A stretch of DNA of 64,000 nucleotides from Shimia sp965227725 (GCF_965227725.1 NZ_CBDDGH010000004.1:477128-541127); one strand, 5' to 3'; positions 43,179 through 52,309 are shown, counted from the first letter of the stretch. Notes: generated by a model not told the origin, from the sequence alone. Made by a program: numbers and translations.

Positions 43179-43831
43179 TTCAGCCGCCCCACAATCCGTC
43201 CGATAAAGATCGCCACAAACATCGTGCCCACAATCGCCTGCAACCCGGTCAGCACCCGCGGCAGGCTCGCCGCCGGGGTCATCTCGCCGTACCCCACAGT
43301 CGTCATCGTGATCATCGAGAAATAGACAAACGGCGCGCGTTCATCCCCAACATCCCCCGGCAGGTTGAAAGACCCGGGATGCACCGCCTCGATCCGCCAG
43401 TAAATCACGCCCCACAGCATCGCCATCAACAGATAGCCAAACACCCCGCTGGACAGCCGCTCATATTCGGAATGCACCGGCCCGATCAGCTGCCAGAAAC
43501 TGGTGAGCATCGACCCAAACAACAAAATCCCTGCCAGAATGGCCAGGCTGCCGTCCACTCTGACACCGGCAACCTCGTTTAGCACGATCAAAGCAATCCA
43601 GATCACCACCGGCACGCCCATAACAAAGCGCAGAACCGTGTTGCGTCCGGTGGCCCCGACAACGCCCAGAAAAAGCAGGCTCAGCCCCCAAAGCCCCGCA
43701 GTATCCGCCCAATGCACGCGGTCTTCAAACCCGTCCAGCAGGATCAGCGCCACCAGCAACACCAGCAGGATCGACCATCGATGGGTCTCAACAAAGCCAG
43801 TCGGGGCCGGAATATCCGTCGTTTCACTCAC
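43175..43831 (-). CDS. Potassium-channel-family membrane protein
   Basis: The 218-residue protein has about six helices (ILLVLLVALILLDGF, LWGLSLLFLGVVGA, MGVPVVIWIALIVL, LAILAGILLFGSML, VFGYLLMAMLWGVIYW, a last helix VGTMFVAIFIGRIVG). The pore loop FSMITMTTVGYGEMTP holds the K+ filter TVGYG. No regulatory TrkA domain follows. It probably forms a tetrameric ion channel. It is co-transcribed with the VOC gene. Confidence 0.9.
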   Translation of the reverse strand: MSETTDIPAPTGFVETHRWSILLVLLVALILLDGFEDRVHWADTAGLWGLSLLFLGVVGATGRNTVLRFVMGVPVVIWIALIVLNEVAGVRVDGSLAILAGILLFGSMLTSFWQLIGPVHSEYERLSSGVFGYLLMAMLWGVIYWRIEAVHPGSFNLPGDVGDERAPFVYFSMITMTTVGYGEMTPAASLPRVLTGLQAIVGTMFVAIFIGRIVGRLK

Positions 43832-44056
43832 CTATCTGTCCTCAAATTCACGCCCCGTCTGGCCGTCTTTCCTCACCCTAGTCGCAACGTCCCGCGCAAG
43901 AAAAGCCGCTTGGCAAGCGCCGCTATGTGGTCCGTGCCCCAAGCCCGATTCAGTCCTACGCCTCAGCCCTCTGCCAACTGTCTGGTTGCGACACAACCTC
44001 TGATGGGGTTACATCGGAAAAACCTACACACAATACAATAAGTTGAGACCGGCTGG

Positions 44057-44941
44057 ATGGACTTTCGCGCAATAGGCATGGGGCTGCTGTTTGCCCTGAT
44101 CTGGTCCTCAGCCTTCACCTCCGCCCGCATTATTGTCGCCGACGCGCCGCCGCTTGCGATTTCTTCTCTGCGGTTTGCACTGGCAGGCGCAATCGGCGTG
44201 CTGATCGCCCGCGCGCTGGGGCAAAGCTGGAAGCTCACCCCCTCTCAATGGCGTGCAACCCTGATCTTTGGCCTCTGCCAGAACGCGCTGTATCTGGGTC
44301 TGAATTTCACCGCCATGACCACGGTCGAAGCCTCGCTTGCCTCCATCATCGCCTCCACCATGCCGCTCATCGTGGCGCTACTGGGCTGGTCGGTGCTGGG
44401 CGAGCGCCTGACACCCATCGCCGCCATCGGGCTGATCGTCGGCTTTGGCGGCGTGATCCTGATCATGGCCGGCCGCCTGCAACAGGGGGTGGATCTCTTT
44501 GGCGTGCTGCTCTGCGTCATCGCTGCGCTGGCCCTCGCAGTGGCCACGCTCACCGTGCGCAATGCCTCCGGCGGCGGCAATGTCCTGATGATCGTTGGCC
44601 TGCAGATGTTTGTCGGCTCCATAACGCTGTTTTTTGCATCACTGGTCTTTGAGACCTGGGCGTTCAACTGGAACCCCGTGATGATCACCGCCTTTGCCTA
44701 CACCGTGCTTGTCCCCGGCTTGCTCGCCACCTGGATCTGGTTTGCGCTGGTGGGCCGCATCGGCGCCGTGAAAGCCTCTACCTTCCACTTTCTAAACCCG
44801 TTTTTCGGTGTCGCTATCGCCGCCTTTGTGCTGGGCGAGCGGCTCCAGATGACCGACATCATCGGCGTGATCGTCATCTGCGCAGGCATCCTCGCGGTGC
44901 AACTCTCCAAACAGACGAAACAAATCCACACGACCACGTGA
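44057..44941 (+). CDS. EamA/DMT-family transporter
   Basis: The 294-residue membrane protein of ten helices has two EamA halves (MGLLFALIWSSAFTSARIIV, LRFALAGAIGVLIARALG, LASIIASTMPLIVALLGWSV, then FHFLNPFFGVAIAAFVLGERL). It belongs to the same superfamily as the protein at 39966-40889 but to a different group. The substrate is unknown. The 225-base gap before it, shared with the divergent channel gene, shows no other gene. Confidence 0.93.
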   Translation: MDFRAIGMGLLFALIWSSAFTSARIIVADAPPLAISSLRFALAGAIGVLIARALGQSWKLTPSQWRATLIFGLCQNALYLGLNFTAMTTVEASLASIIASTMPLIVALLGWSVLGERLTPIAAIGLIVGFGGVILIMAGRLQQGVDLFGVLLCVIAALALAVATLTVRNASGGGNVLMIVGLQMFVGSITLFFASLVFETWAFNWNPVMITAFAYTVLVPGLLATWIWFALVGRIGAVKASTFHFLNPFFGVAIAAFVLGERLQMTDIIGVIVICAGILAVQLSKQTKQIHTTT

Positions 44942-44998
44942 TCACCTGTCAGACGGGTTTCACATGACAGAACAGCGCCGCCTTGGCAAAAGGTGGCC

Positions 44999-45712
44999 AT
45001 GGAATTTGTCTTTGCATATGCCGCAGGGCTGCTGACCCTGATCAACCCCTGTGTGGTGCCCGTGTTGCCGATTGTTCTGGCCACAGCCCTTCAGGCCTCC
45101 AAACACGGCCCCGCCGCGCTCGCCCTCGGGATGAGCATCAGCTTCGTGGTGCTGGGCATGCTCGTGACCACTTTTGGCTATGCCATCGGTCTGACACCGG
45201 AAACCCTGTCTCAGGCCGGTGCGGTTCTGATGATCATCTTCGGGGCCATCCTGCTGGTTCCGCGCTTCTCCATGGCGTTTTCCACCGCCACCGCCGGTGT
45301 TGCCGCCAAGGCAGACAGCGGCATGGACGCGGTGGACAATTCCACCCTGCGCGGCCAGTTCCTTGGCGGACTGCTCTTGGGGGCGGTCTGGTCCCCCTGC
45401 ATTGGCCCAACATTGGGCGGCGCCATTTCTCTGGCCAGCCAAGGGGAAAACCTCGGCTTTGCGGCGCTGATCATGGTCGCTTTTGCCGCCGGTGTCTCGA
45501 CCCTGATCTTGGGCCTTGGCTACGGCGCGCGCTCCACCATCGGCCGCCATCAGGCCACCATGCGCGCCATCGCCGCAAAATCCCGCCCAATCATGGGCGC
45601 CATCTTCCTTGCCACCGGCCTCGCGCTCTTCTTCAGCCTGCATCACATGATCGAAGGCTGGCTGCTCAGCATCATGCCGGCATGGCTCATCGACTTGTCT
45701 GTATCCGTTTAA
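44999..45712 (+). CDS. ccdA: CcdA-type thiol-disulfide transporter
   Basis: A 237-residue membrane protein with six helices. The redox cysteine pair lies in LINPCVVPVLP and WSPCIGPTLGG. CcdA proteins carry electrons from cytoplasmic thioredoxin to periplasmic thiol proteins such as cytochrome c assembly factors. AAGGTGG precedes the ATG at 44999; an in-frame GTG 6 bases earlier is less likely. A secreted thioredoxin-like protein, its probable client, follows after 15 bases. Confidence 0.93.
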   Translation: MEFVFAYAAGLLTLINPCVVPVLPIVLATALQASKHGPAALALGMSISFVVLGMLVTTFGYAIGLTPETLSQAGAVLMIIFGAILLVPRFSMAFSTATAGVAAKADSGMDAVDNSTLRGQFLGGLLLGAVWSPCIGPTLGGAISLASQGENLGFAALIMVAFAAGVSTLILGLGYGARSTIGRHQATMRAIAAKSRPIMGAIFLATGLALFFSLHHMIEGWLLSIMPAWLIDLSVSV

Positions 45713-45727
45713 TCAAAGGAGTTTTCC

Positions 45728-46135
45728 ATGCACCGCCGCACATTCCTGACCGCCGCAGCCGCGTCGCTTCTGGCGCCTTTTGCCGCCCGCGCCGCCACCG
45801 ACTACACGCCAGGCCTCGTGAAACAGCACCTCGCCAAAGGAGACATCGTCTTCCTTGATTTCTCCGCAACCTGGTGCGCCACCTGCGCCACGCAAGAGCG
45901 CGTGGTCAACGAACTGATCGACGAAAACCCGGCCTATGGCGAGACCATCACCTTCATCAAGGTCGACTGGGACACCTACCGCAAGGCGGAGCTGACCAAG
46001 AGCCTCAAGATCCCGCGCCGCTCCACATTGGTGGTGCTGAAAGGCGATCAGGAGCTGGGCCGCATCGTTGCAGGCACCTCCAAATCCCAGATCAAAGGCC
46101 TGCTGGACACCGCTCTCAGCGCCGCAAACGCCTGA
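45728..46135 (+). CDS. Exported thioredoxin-like protein
   Basis: The 135-residue protein has a signal peptide with an RR pair (MHRRTFLTAAAASLLAPFAA), perhaps Tat-type. A thioredoxin fold follows with the active site TWCATC (C50, C53) and IKVDWD and IPRRSTLVVL, where the cis-proline position is seen. AAAGGAG precedes the ATG. It is probably kept reduced by CcdA in the periplasm. The msr genes follow, but after a terminator. Confidence 0.9.
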   Translation: MHRRTFLTAAAASLLAPFAARAATDYTPGLVKQHLAKGDIVFLDFSATWCATCATQERVVNELIDENPAYGETITFIKVDWDTYRKAELTKSLKIPRRSTLVVLKGDQELGRIVAGTSKSQIKGLLDTALSAANA

Positions 46136-46147
46136 TCTCACAAGCGC

Positions 46148-46190
46148 CACGCCAGCCTCGGCCATCATGACGCTGGCGTGATCCCCCTTT
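46148..46190 (+). terminator. Terminator after the thioredoxin-like gene
   Basis: CACGCCAGC (46148-46156) and GCTGGCGTG (46172-46180) form a 9-bp stem, followed by ATCCCCCTTTT. It separates the ccdA unit from msrBA. Confidence 0.75.
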
Positions 46191-46271
46191 TCATCACCTC
46201 CATATCTCCCATATTCCAAGGGAACAAAGAGACACGCCGCTGCAAAACCGCAGCGCGGGAAGGAGAGGCCA

Positions 46272-46724
46272 ATGACCACCTACAAACGTGATATGGATGC
46301 CATTGCAGCCCTGAATGACGAGCAATTCTGGGTCACACAGGAAAACGGCACAGAGCGCCCGGGCTCCGGCAAGCTTTTGTACAACAAAGAACCCGGCCTC
46401 TATGTGGATGTTGTCTCTGGCGAGCCGCTCTTTGTCAGCTCTGACAAATATGAAAGCGGCTGCGGCTGGCCCAGCTTCACCAAACCGGTGGAAGCGGCCT
46501 TTGTCACCGAACATCACGACGCCACCCACGGTATGATCCGCACCGAAGTGCGCTCCAAGCACGGCGACAGCCATCTGGGCCATGTGTTCCCTGACGGCCC
46601 CCGCGACCGTGGCGGGCTGCGCTACTGCATCAACTCCGCCTCTTTGCGTTTCGTGCATCGCGACGATATGGAGGCAGAGGGCTATGGCGCCTATCTCGAC
46701 CAAGTAAAGGAGATCGACCAATGA
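46272..46724 (+). CDS. msrB: Peptide-methionine (R)-S-oxide reductase
   Basis: The 150-residue enzyme repairs methionine-R-sulfoxide. The catalytic cysteine is C119 in GGLRYCINSASLRF, and the resolving cysteine is probably C64 in ESGCGWPSF. The two CxxC zinc pairs of many MsrB proteins are missing (SKHGDSHLGH where CGxCGxHLGH would be), so this is the zinc-free type. No signal peptide is present, so it is cytoplasmic. GAAGGAGAGG precedes the ATG. It overlaps msrA by 4 bases. Confidence 0.96.
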   Translation: MTTYKRDMDAIAALNDEQFWVTQENGTERPGSGKLLYNKEPGLYVDVVSGEPLFVSSDKYESGCGWPSFTKPVEAAFVTEHHDATHGMIRTEVRSKHGDSHLGHVFPDGPRDRGGLRYCINSASLRFVHRDDMEAEGYGAYLDQVKEIDQ

Positions 46725-47221
46725 GCGAACGCGCAGTACTGGCAGGCGGATGCTTCTGGGGCATGGAAGACCTGATCCGCAAGATGGATGGGGTTCTGGC
46801 GACCCGCGTGGGCTACACCGGCGGCGATGTCCCCAATGCGACCTACAAGAACCACGGCACCCATGCCGAGGCCATCGAAATCACCTTTGATCCGGCCAAG
46901 ACCTCTTTCCGCAAGCTTCTGGAATTCTTCTTCCAGATCCATGACCCGACCACGGTGAACCGTCAGGGCAATGACATCGGCACCTCCTACCGCTCCGCCA
47001 TCTTCTATGTGGATGACGCGCAGAAAGAGATGGCGATTGACACCATCAAGGACGTCGAAGCCTCCGGTCTCTGGCCCGGCAAAGTCGTCACCGAAGTCAC
47101 CGCCGTCAGCGACTTCTGGGAAGCCGAAGAGTATCATCAGGACTATCTGGAGAAAAACAAAGGCGGCTACACCTGCCACTTCGCCCGCCCCGACTGGGTC
47201 CTGCCCAAACGCGCAGGGTAA
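46721..47221 (+). CDS. msrA: Peptide-methionine (S)-S-oxide reductase
   Basis: A 166-residue enzyme for methionine-S-sulfoxide with the catalytic C11 in AGGCFWGMEDLI and the conserved RVGYTGG, THAEAIEITFD and YRSAIFY. The fixed pairing with msrB gives repair of both sulfoxide forms. It is cytoplasmic. A strong terminator follows. Confidence 0.97.
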   Translation: MSERAVLAGGCFWGMEDLIRKMDGVLATRVGYTGGDVPNATYKNHGTHAEAIEITFDPAKTSFRKLLEFFFQIHDPTTVNRQGNDIGTSYRSAIFYVDDAQKEMAIDTIKDVEASGLWPGKVVTEVTAVSDFWEAEEYHQDYLEKNKGGYTCHFARPDWVLPKRAG

Positions 47222-47240
47222 AGTTCAGCGTAACATTCCA

Positions 47241-47272
47241 AGCCCCGGCCCATGCGCCGGGGCTTTTGTTTA
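47241..47272 (+). terminator. Intrinsic terminator after msrA
   Basis: AAGCCCCGG-N8-CCGGGGCTT is a perfect 9-bp stem followed by TTTGTTT. The T-run borders the 3' end of the opposing DUF2793 gene. Confidence 0.9.
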
Positions 47273-48598
47273 AAACCACCGCCCCTGCGCACTCAGATAG
47301 ACCTGCGCGCTGTCCCCTGCAGCAAAGTCCGTCAGCCCGCTGATCCGGTGCAACGCCGCCCGCGCGGAACTTGCGCTCACCGCTTCCATCCCCACGGCGC
47401 CAACCTCGCTCGCCACGGGCGTCGCATTGCTAGCCAGATCATCCCCATCCAGCGTCGCAGTCACCACAGGTGGCGCAGCAAAACTGGCCGGATAGCTCCA
47501 GTCAGCAGCCAGCCGATGCACCGCGTCAAAATCCAGATCCAGCGTCTGCGCACAGATCATCGTCCCATCCGCCCATTTGGTGAAAGCCCCATTGGCACCG
47601 CTCCCCTGCTCGATCACCGCCCCCGTGGGCACGCCACCGCTTTCTGACACGCTGCCCACCAGCGACCCACTGTCCCAAAGCCGCTGCCACGCGCCCCAAA
47701 CACCACCATCAAGCCTACGCAGATAAAGCGCCCCACCACTCTGATCACACAACATTTGAAACCCGCCATCGGATTCTGATTTCGCCACCAAAACCGCATG
47801 CCGCCCGCTCAACCCTGTCGGCACATTGGCTGCCGTGCCCGCATTGACAGAGACTATTCCACCTGAACTTGCTGCATCCAGATCCGTCACCTCCGGCGCT
47901 GCACCGCTTCCAAGCCCAAAGCCACCCACCGTCAGCAGCCGTCCCTCAGTGGCATCCAGCGCATCCGCCTGCACCGCGCTCCCACTCAAATGCCCCGTCG
48001 CCGCCGCAACCTTGAGCGCTGTTGTCCAATTGCTCCCATCCGGCGAAACTTTGATCGACCAGTCGTTCTCCCCTGCCAGCCCCATCTCCGCATGGCCAGT
48101 CCAATTGGATTGAAACAACAGCGAGGCTGTGTCGCCAGTGGATGCCTTATTCAGCTTCAGCTGATGCCCTGCCCCGTCATGCGAAAGCAGCGTCGCCTCC
48201 GCCGCCACCGACAGCCGGTTCACCGCATCCGGCGTTGCCCCCAGCCCCAGTTGATCAAAAGACAGCCCGGTCCATTGCCCACCACGGTAAATCCGCAACG
48301 CCTGCTCCGCCTCGCCAAAGGCCCGCCAGCCCTCTTGCGGGGTCAGATACAGCCAGCCGCCATTGGCCCAGACCGCCAGCATCCCGTCCTGCCCTGCCCA
48401 ATCCCCATTTGCGCCTGCCCCGAGCGCATAGCGCTCCCCTTCCGCCGGATTGGCAGGCGGCTCCACCGCATCAAAAGCCTTCACCGACAGCCCGACCAGC
48501 GCATCCAGCTGCTCTATCGCCTCATTGTGGGTGACATGCTTCTGCGCCTGCGACGGCTGAATATAAGGCATATCGAGGTTCGGGGATCTCTGGGGCAT
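47270..48598 (-). CDS. DUF2793 protein, tail-fibre-like
   Basis: The 442-residue protein begins with the DUF2793 signature (PQRSPNLDMPYIQPSQAQKH, then VTHNEAIEQLDALV). A middle part with GANGDWAGQDGMLAVWANGG and a C-terminal region rich in beta strands follow. Such proteins occur with phage tails and gene transfer agents of Rhodobacteraceae. The start at 48598 has AAGGA 5 bases upstream; the open frame extends further without a site. No other phage or gene-transfer-agent gene is nearby, so it is an orphan here. Confidence 0.85.
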   Translation of the reverse strand: MPQRSPNLDMPYIQPSQAQKHVTHNEAIEQLDALVGLSVKAFDAVEPPANPAEGERYALGAGANGDWAGQDGMLAVWANGGWLYLTPQEGWRAFGEAEQALRIYRGGQWTGLSFDQLGLGATPDAVNRLSVAAEATLLSHDGAGHQLKLNKASTGDTASLLFQSNWTGHAEMGLAGENDWSIKVSPDGSNWTTALKVAAATGHLSGSAVQADALDATEGRLLTVGGFGLGSGAAPEVTDLDAASSGGIVSVNAGTAANVPTGLSGRHAVLVAKSESDGGFQMLCDQSGGALYLRRLDGGVWGAWQRLWDSGSLVGSVSESGGVPTGAVIEQGSGANGAFTKWADGTMICAQTLDLDFDAVHRLAADWSYPASFAAPPVVTATLDGDDLASNATPVASEVGAVGMEAVSASSARAALHRISGLTDFAAGDSAQVYLSAQGRWF

Positions 48599-48702
48599 CG
48601 CGCGGTCCTTCTCAGGCAGATGTGGCCAAAACTGCCCAAACCCTGCGCAAGAGAGATCAACACTTCCTGACACCACCGCGCGCTGGTGTGCCAGACAAAG
48701 AT

Positions 48703-48731
48703 AAACCCCGCACACCTTCAGATGTACGGGG
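48703..48731 (-). terminator. Terminator after the solute-binding gene
   Basis: Read on the minus strand, CCCCG and CGGGG with further ACA/TGT pairing form a stem ending in GGGGTTTATC. It fits as the 3' end of the gene at 48757. Confidence 0.65.
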
Positions 48732-48756
48732 CACTCGTTTTTGAGGTCAGCGCACC

Positions 48757-49463
48757 TTACAGCGCGCCGTTAAACCGATCCCGTGCCGCGCGGCCATTGT
48801 CGCTGTTTTCAAAGCACACATGCAGGCTGTGATCCTCCAGCACCACCTCATGGAACGCCAATGCCCCGGCGTGGCTTGCCAGAGTCGCCTCGGTCGCCAC
48901 CAGATGCTCAAACACGTTGCGGTCAATCACCGCCGCATCAATCCGGCCCGCTGCCACTTTGCTGACGTTGCTGGCATCCGTCGGACCCGCATCCACAGTC
49001 AGCGCCCCCTCAGCCGCCATCGCATCAAACGTGGCCTCATTCACATAGCCCTGCACCACGCCAATCTTATAGGCCTTCAGATCGTCATGGCTGGCCCAGT
49101 CAAACCCGCTGTCGGTGCGATAGATGAACCCCACGGGGCTGGTGCCAAAAGACGCCGAATAGAGGCACCGGTCCCCGCCCGCATCCGCGTCAGAGCCCGC
49201 GTCATAATATTCCGGATACACACCAACCCAGGCAGGATCCTTCGCCGCCAGATTCACCGCGCGGTTCCAGGGAAACACCTGCACGGTGGCCTCATCCCCC
49301 GCCGCCGCAAAGGCGCCAATCACCGCCTCAGTGCTCGCACCGCTGCCATCCGCCATCACATAAGGCGGCCACTCCAGCGTGGTCAGTTTCCAGGCTTCCG
49401 CGTGAACCGCAGGCCCGCAAAAGCCGCAACCGCCAACGAGAATACCAGTTTCGAAGCGCGCAT
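48757..49463 (-). pseudogene. Periplasmic solute-binding protein with frameshift in signal peptide
   Basis: From the ATG at 49463 (AGGA 7 bases upstream) the frame reads MRASKLVFSLAVAAFAG, a good signal peptide, and then runs into a stop after about 26 residues. In the next frame the text continues as AVHAEAWKLTTLEWPPYVMA and on through an intact type 2 solute-binding domain (VFPWNRAVNLAAKDPAWVGV, YKIGVVQGYVNEATFDAM) to the stop at 48757. One missing C in a GGGCC(C) run near 49412 would restore a complete protein of about 235 residues. It is either a recent pseudogene or a sequencing error. The ligand is probably a polar amino acid or similar; no ABC permease is nearby. Confidence 0.8.
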
Positions 49464-49633
49464 CGGCGTTCCTTTCCTCTTGGGTCTAATCATTGGCGCC
49501 ACCGAACCACGATTTTTCTAAGAGAAAGTTACCCGCATCAGCCTCACATAAGGTGATCTAGAGGCAACGCACGCCAAAGGGCACCGACGGCCAAAGGCGC
49601 ACATCTTCTGAGCGTTCCAGCCCCCTCAGCACC

Positions 49634-50677
49634 TCACCCTACCCGCAGCTGCTCCAGCGCCCAGCGCGCCGCATCCGCAACGGTCTCATCCGCGTCCTGC
49701 GCCAGCGGAGCGATCACCGGGCAAAACGCGGCATCCCCCGAATTGCCAATGGCGTAGAGCACATTACGCACAAAGCGGTTCCGCCCGATCCGCTTGATGG
49801 GCGAGCCCGAGAAAAACGCCCGAAACTCCTGATCCTGCAACTGCACCAACTCGGCCAGTTTCGGCGCCACCAATGCGTCGCGCGCATGGTATTTCATCTC
49901 CCGCGCGTCCTGGGCAAATTTGTTCCACGGGCAGGCCGCCAAACAGTCATCACATCCGTAAATCCGGTTGCCCAAAAGCGGGCGCAGTGCCTCATCCACC
50001 GGCCCGTGTGATTCAATGGTCAGATACGAAATACAACGCCGCGCATCGATCTGGTGCGGCGCGGGAAAGGCATTGGTCGGGCACGCATCCAGACAGGCCC
50101 GACAGGATCCACAATGATCAATTTCAGCCTTATCCGTCTCTAATTCGGCGGTTGTGAACACCGAGCCGATAAAGAACCACGAGCCCAGATCGCGGCTCAC
50201 CAGATTGGTGTGCTTGCCTTGCCAGCCAAGTCCCGCCGCCTGCCCCAGCGGCTTCTCCGGCACCGGGGCCGTGTCCACAAAAACCTTCACTTCCGTCTCA
50301 GGCCCGGCTTCTGCAATCAGCCACCTCGCCAAGCGCTTCAGCCGCTTTTTGACCGTGTCGTGATAGTCCTTGTTCTGCGCATAAACCGAGATCGCCGCCC
50401 GGTCAGCCTGCCCATGCACAGCGGTCGGATCATGTTTGGGGGTATAGCTCTCCCCAAGCATGATCACAGACCGCGCCTCAGGCCAGAGCTCGCTGGGGTC
50501 ACTGCGCCAATGGGTGCGCTCAGCCAGCCAGCCCATCTGCCCGTGATAGCCCTTGTCCAGAAACTTCGCGAGATCCGCGCCCACATGGCCCACCGCATCC
50601 GGACGGCACACCCGCGCCAGATCAAAGCCCATTGCATGCGCTTCGGCCTTCATCCGGTCTGTCAGCTCATGGGACAT
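49634..50677 (-). CDS. queG: tRNA epoxyqueuosine(34) reductase
   Basis: The 347-residue enzyme makes the last step of queuosine in tRNA wobble position 34. It needs cobalamin and two [4Fe-4S] clusters, whose cysteines lie in CGSCRACLDACPTNAF and CDDCLAACPWNKFAQ. Family text includes VKVFVDTAPVPEKPLG, GWQGKHTNLVSRDLGSWFFI and RRCISYLTIE. The C-terminal HEAT-like part (FVRNVLYAIGNSGDA) binds tRNA. The length is standard. Confidence 0.97.
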   Translation of the reverse strand: MSHELTDRMKAEAHAMGFDLARVCRPDAVGHVGADLAKFLDKGYHGQMGWLAERTHWRSDPSELWPEARSVIMLGESYTPKHDPTAVHGQADRAAISVYAQNKDYHDTVKKRLKRLARWLIAEAGPETEVKVFVDTAPVPEKPLGQAAGLGWQGKHTNLVSRDLGSWFFIGSVFTTAELETDKAEIDHCGSCRACLDACPTNAFPAPHQIDARRCISYLTIESHGPVDEALRPLLGNRIYGCDDCLAACPWNKFAQDAREMKYHARDALVAPKLAELVQLQDQEFRAFFSGSPIKRIGRNRFVRNVLYAIGNSGDAAFCPVIAPLAQDADETVADAARWALEQLRVG

Positions 50678-50690
50678 GTCAGCGCGGCTT

Positions 50691-50750
50691 TCTCATTCGC
50701 CAAATATCCTCGGGGTGAGGCCGTCAGGCCGAGGGGGCAAACAGCCCCCT
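50691..50750. repeat. Dispersed AAATATCC element, copy 5, with hairpin
   Basis: TCTCATTCGCCAAATATCCTCGGGGTG resembles copy 4 at 33401. It is followed by AGGGGGC-AAACA-GCCCCCT (50732-50750). It lies between queG and the glutathione S-transferase gene. Confidence 0.7.
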
Positions 50751-50761
50751 TCTCCCGTGTC

Positions 50762-51427
50762 TTAGAAATCCAGATCCGCATAATGCGCCGGGGGCGGGAA
50801 ACCCGGCACCTGATCCGCCAGAATCGGCCGAAATGCCGGACGCGACTTGATGGTCGCATACCAGTCTTTCACCACGGCAGAGCGGTTCCAGTCCACGTCG
50901 GAAATATAGTCCAGCGCACTCAGATGCGCAGCGGCGGCAAAATCCGCCAGCGTCATCATATCCCCGGCCAGCCAGCGGCGGTGATCAAGCAGCCAATGCA
51001 TGTAGTCGAGGTGATATTTGATCGCCTTGGCCCCGGCCTTCACATTGGTGCTGTCGGGATAGCCTGTGCCCATCAGCTTGCGATTGACACGCTCATAAAG
51101 CAGCTTGGAAGTCACCTCGTGATGAAACTTGTCATCAAACCATGCCACCAGACGCCGCACCTCATAACGCCCGTCCGCATCTTTGGGCATCAGCGCGGTC
51201 TCCGGATATTTCTCTTCCAGATACTCACAGATCGCCCCGCTCTCGGCCATCATCTTGCCGTCCATCTTCAGAACCGGCACCTTGGCCGCCGGGTTGCGGC
51301 GCAGAAAATCCGGATCCTGCTCCCAGTAGCGCTCCTCGACCAGCTCCACCTCAAGCCGCTTTTCCCCCATGCAGAGGCGCACTTTTCGACAGAACGGAGA
51401 CAGGGGAACGTGGAACAAACGGTTCAT
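50762..51427 (-). CDS. Glutathione S-transferase family protein
   Basis: The 221-residue protein has a thioredoxin-like N-domain (FHVPLSPFCRKVRLCMGEKR, PAAKVPVLKMDGKMMAESGA with the glutathione-binding ES) and a helical C-domain (LAGDMMTLADFAAAAHLSAL). The N-terminal SPFCRK suggests a cysteine- or serine-type active site. Its substrate is unknown. The start at 51427 is a choice; a GTG 12 bases upstream is also open and neither has a strong ribosome site. Confidence 0.9.
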   Translation of the reverse strand: MNRLFHVPLSPFCRKVRLCMGEKRLEVELVEERYWEQDPDFLRRNPAAKVPVLKMDGKMMAESGAICEYLEEKYPETALMPKDADGRYEVRRLVAWFDDKFHHEVTSKLLYERVNRKLMGTGYPDSTNVKAGAKAIKYHLDYMHWLLDHRRWLAGDMMTLADFAAAAHLSALDYISDVDWNRSAVVKDWYATIKSRPAFRPILADQVPGFPPPAHYADLDF

Positions 51428-51497
51428 CAGCAAGGTCACAGTGCAATTGAATCTGATTTTGGGCTTTGATCCTCAATGCCCTGCGAAAGCGCATTTT

Positions 51498-52223
51498 TCA
51501 ATCCGCAAAACACGCATCCCGCCCGTCTGCGCGTATGGTTGCCGCCCCATCCAGGATCGCAGCAGCCCGCTTACGCAGCCCCGCCGTGGGCTTGCTGGCA
51601 GAGCGCCCCTTCGGATTGGGCAACACCGCTGCCAGCCGCGCCGCCTGCACCGCAGTCAGATCTTCAGGGCCAACACCAAAGTAATGCCGCGCAGCGGCTT
51701 CCACGCCAAAGACACCTTCGTCAAACTCCGCCACATTGAGATAGATTTCGAGGATACGCCGCTTGCTCCAGGCCATCTCAACCAGCGGCGTCATCAAGGT
51801 CTCCAGCGATTTGCGCAGCCAGTTGCGCCCTTGCCAGAAAAAGACGTTTTTGACGGTCTGCTGGCTCAGCGTGCTGGCCCCGCGTCCCGCGCCCTCTTCG
51901 ATCGCACTGCGGATCGCGCGCATGTCAAATCCCCAGTGCAGGCAGAAATTTGCATCCTCAGCCGCCACCACAGACCGGCGCATCACCGGCGCAACCTCTT
52001 CAATCGGCACCCATTGCCGATCAATGCTGCCCAGCCGCCGCTTCTCGCCAACCATGGTCCATGTAAAAGGCGGGTTCACCACCGCGTAAAGCAGCACGGA
52101 CAGCACCACAAAGGCGGCGCCCCAGATCGCCAAACGCCGCAGCCAATAGCGCAGCCGTTTCCACTGGCGCTTCACCAGACCGGCATCTGACTTTTTGCTG
52201 CTCTTTTTCTTGCTCTTGGCCAT
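51498..52223 (-). CDS. mtgA: Monofunctional peptidoglycan glycosyltransferase
   Basis: The 241-residue enzyme polymerises lipid II into glycan strands. A lysine-rich N-terminus and one membrane helix (LAIWGAAFVVLSVLLYAVV) come first. The GT51 domain follows: SVVAAEDANFCLHWGFD with the catalytic Glu, GASTLSQQTVKNVFFWQGRN, and RILEIYLNVAEFDEGVFGVE. The start at 52223 was chosen over an ATG 24 bases upstream because AGGG lies at a fitting distance. Confidence 0.95.
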   Translation of the reverse strand: MAKSKKKSSKKSDAGLVKRQWKRLRYWLRRLAIWGAAFVVLSVLLYAVVNPPFTWTMVGEKRRLGSIDRQWVPIEEVAPVMRRSVVAAEDANFCLHWGFDMRAIRSAIEEGAGRGASTLSQQTVKNVFFWQGRNWLRKSLETLMTPLVEMAWSKRRILEIYLNVAEFDEGVFGVEAAARHYFGVGPEDLTAVQAARLAAVLPNPKGRSASKPTAGLRKRAAAILDGAATIRADGRDACFAD

Positions 52224-52309
52224 GACCCTGCCACGTGTTTTACGCATAGGGAGTAGAGCTTCGGCCCCGCCCTGACAAGTCAGTCACGCAATGCTTTGCC
52301 AAGCGCCGC

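Noticed and set aside
47270..49463. Prophage or gene-transfer-agent cluster around DUF2793
   Set aside because: No capsid, terminase, portal, integrase or other tail gene is present nearby.
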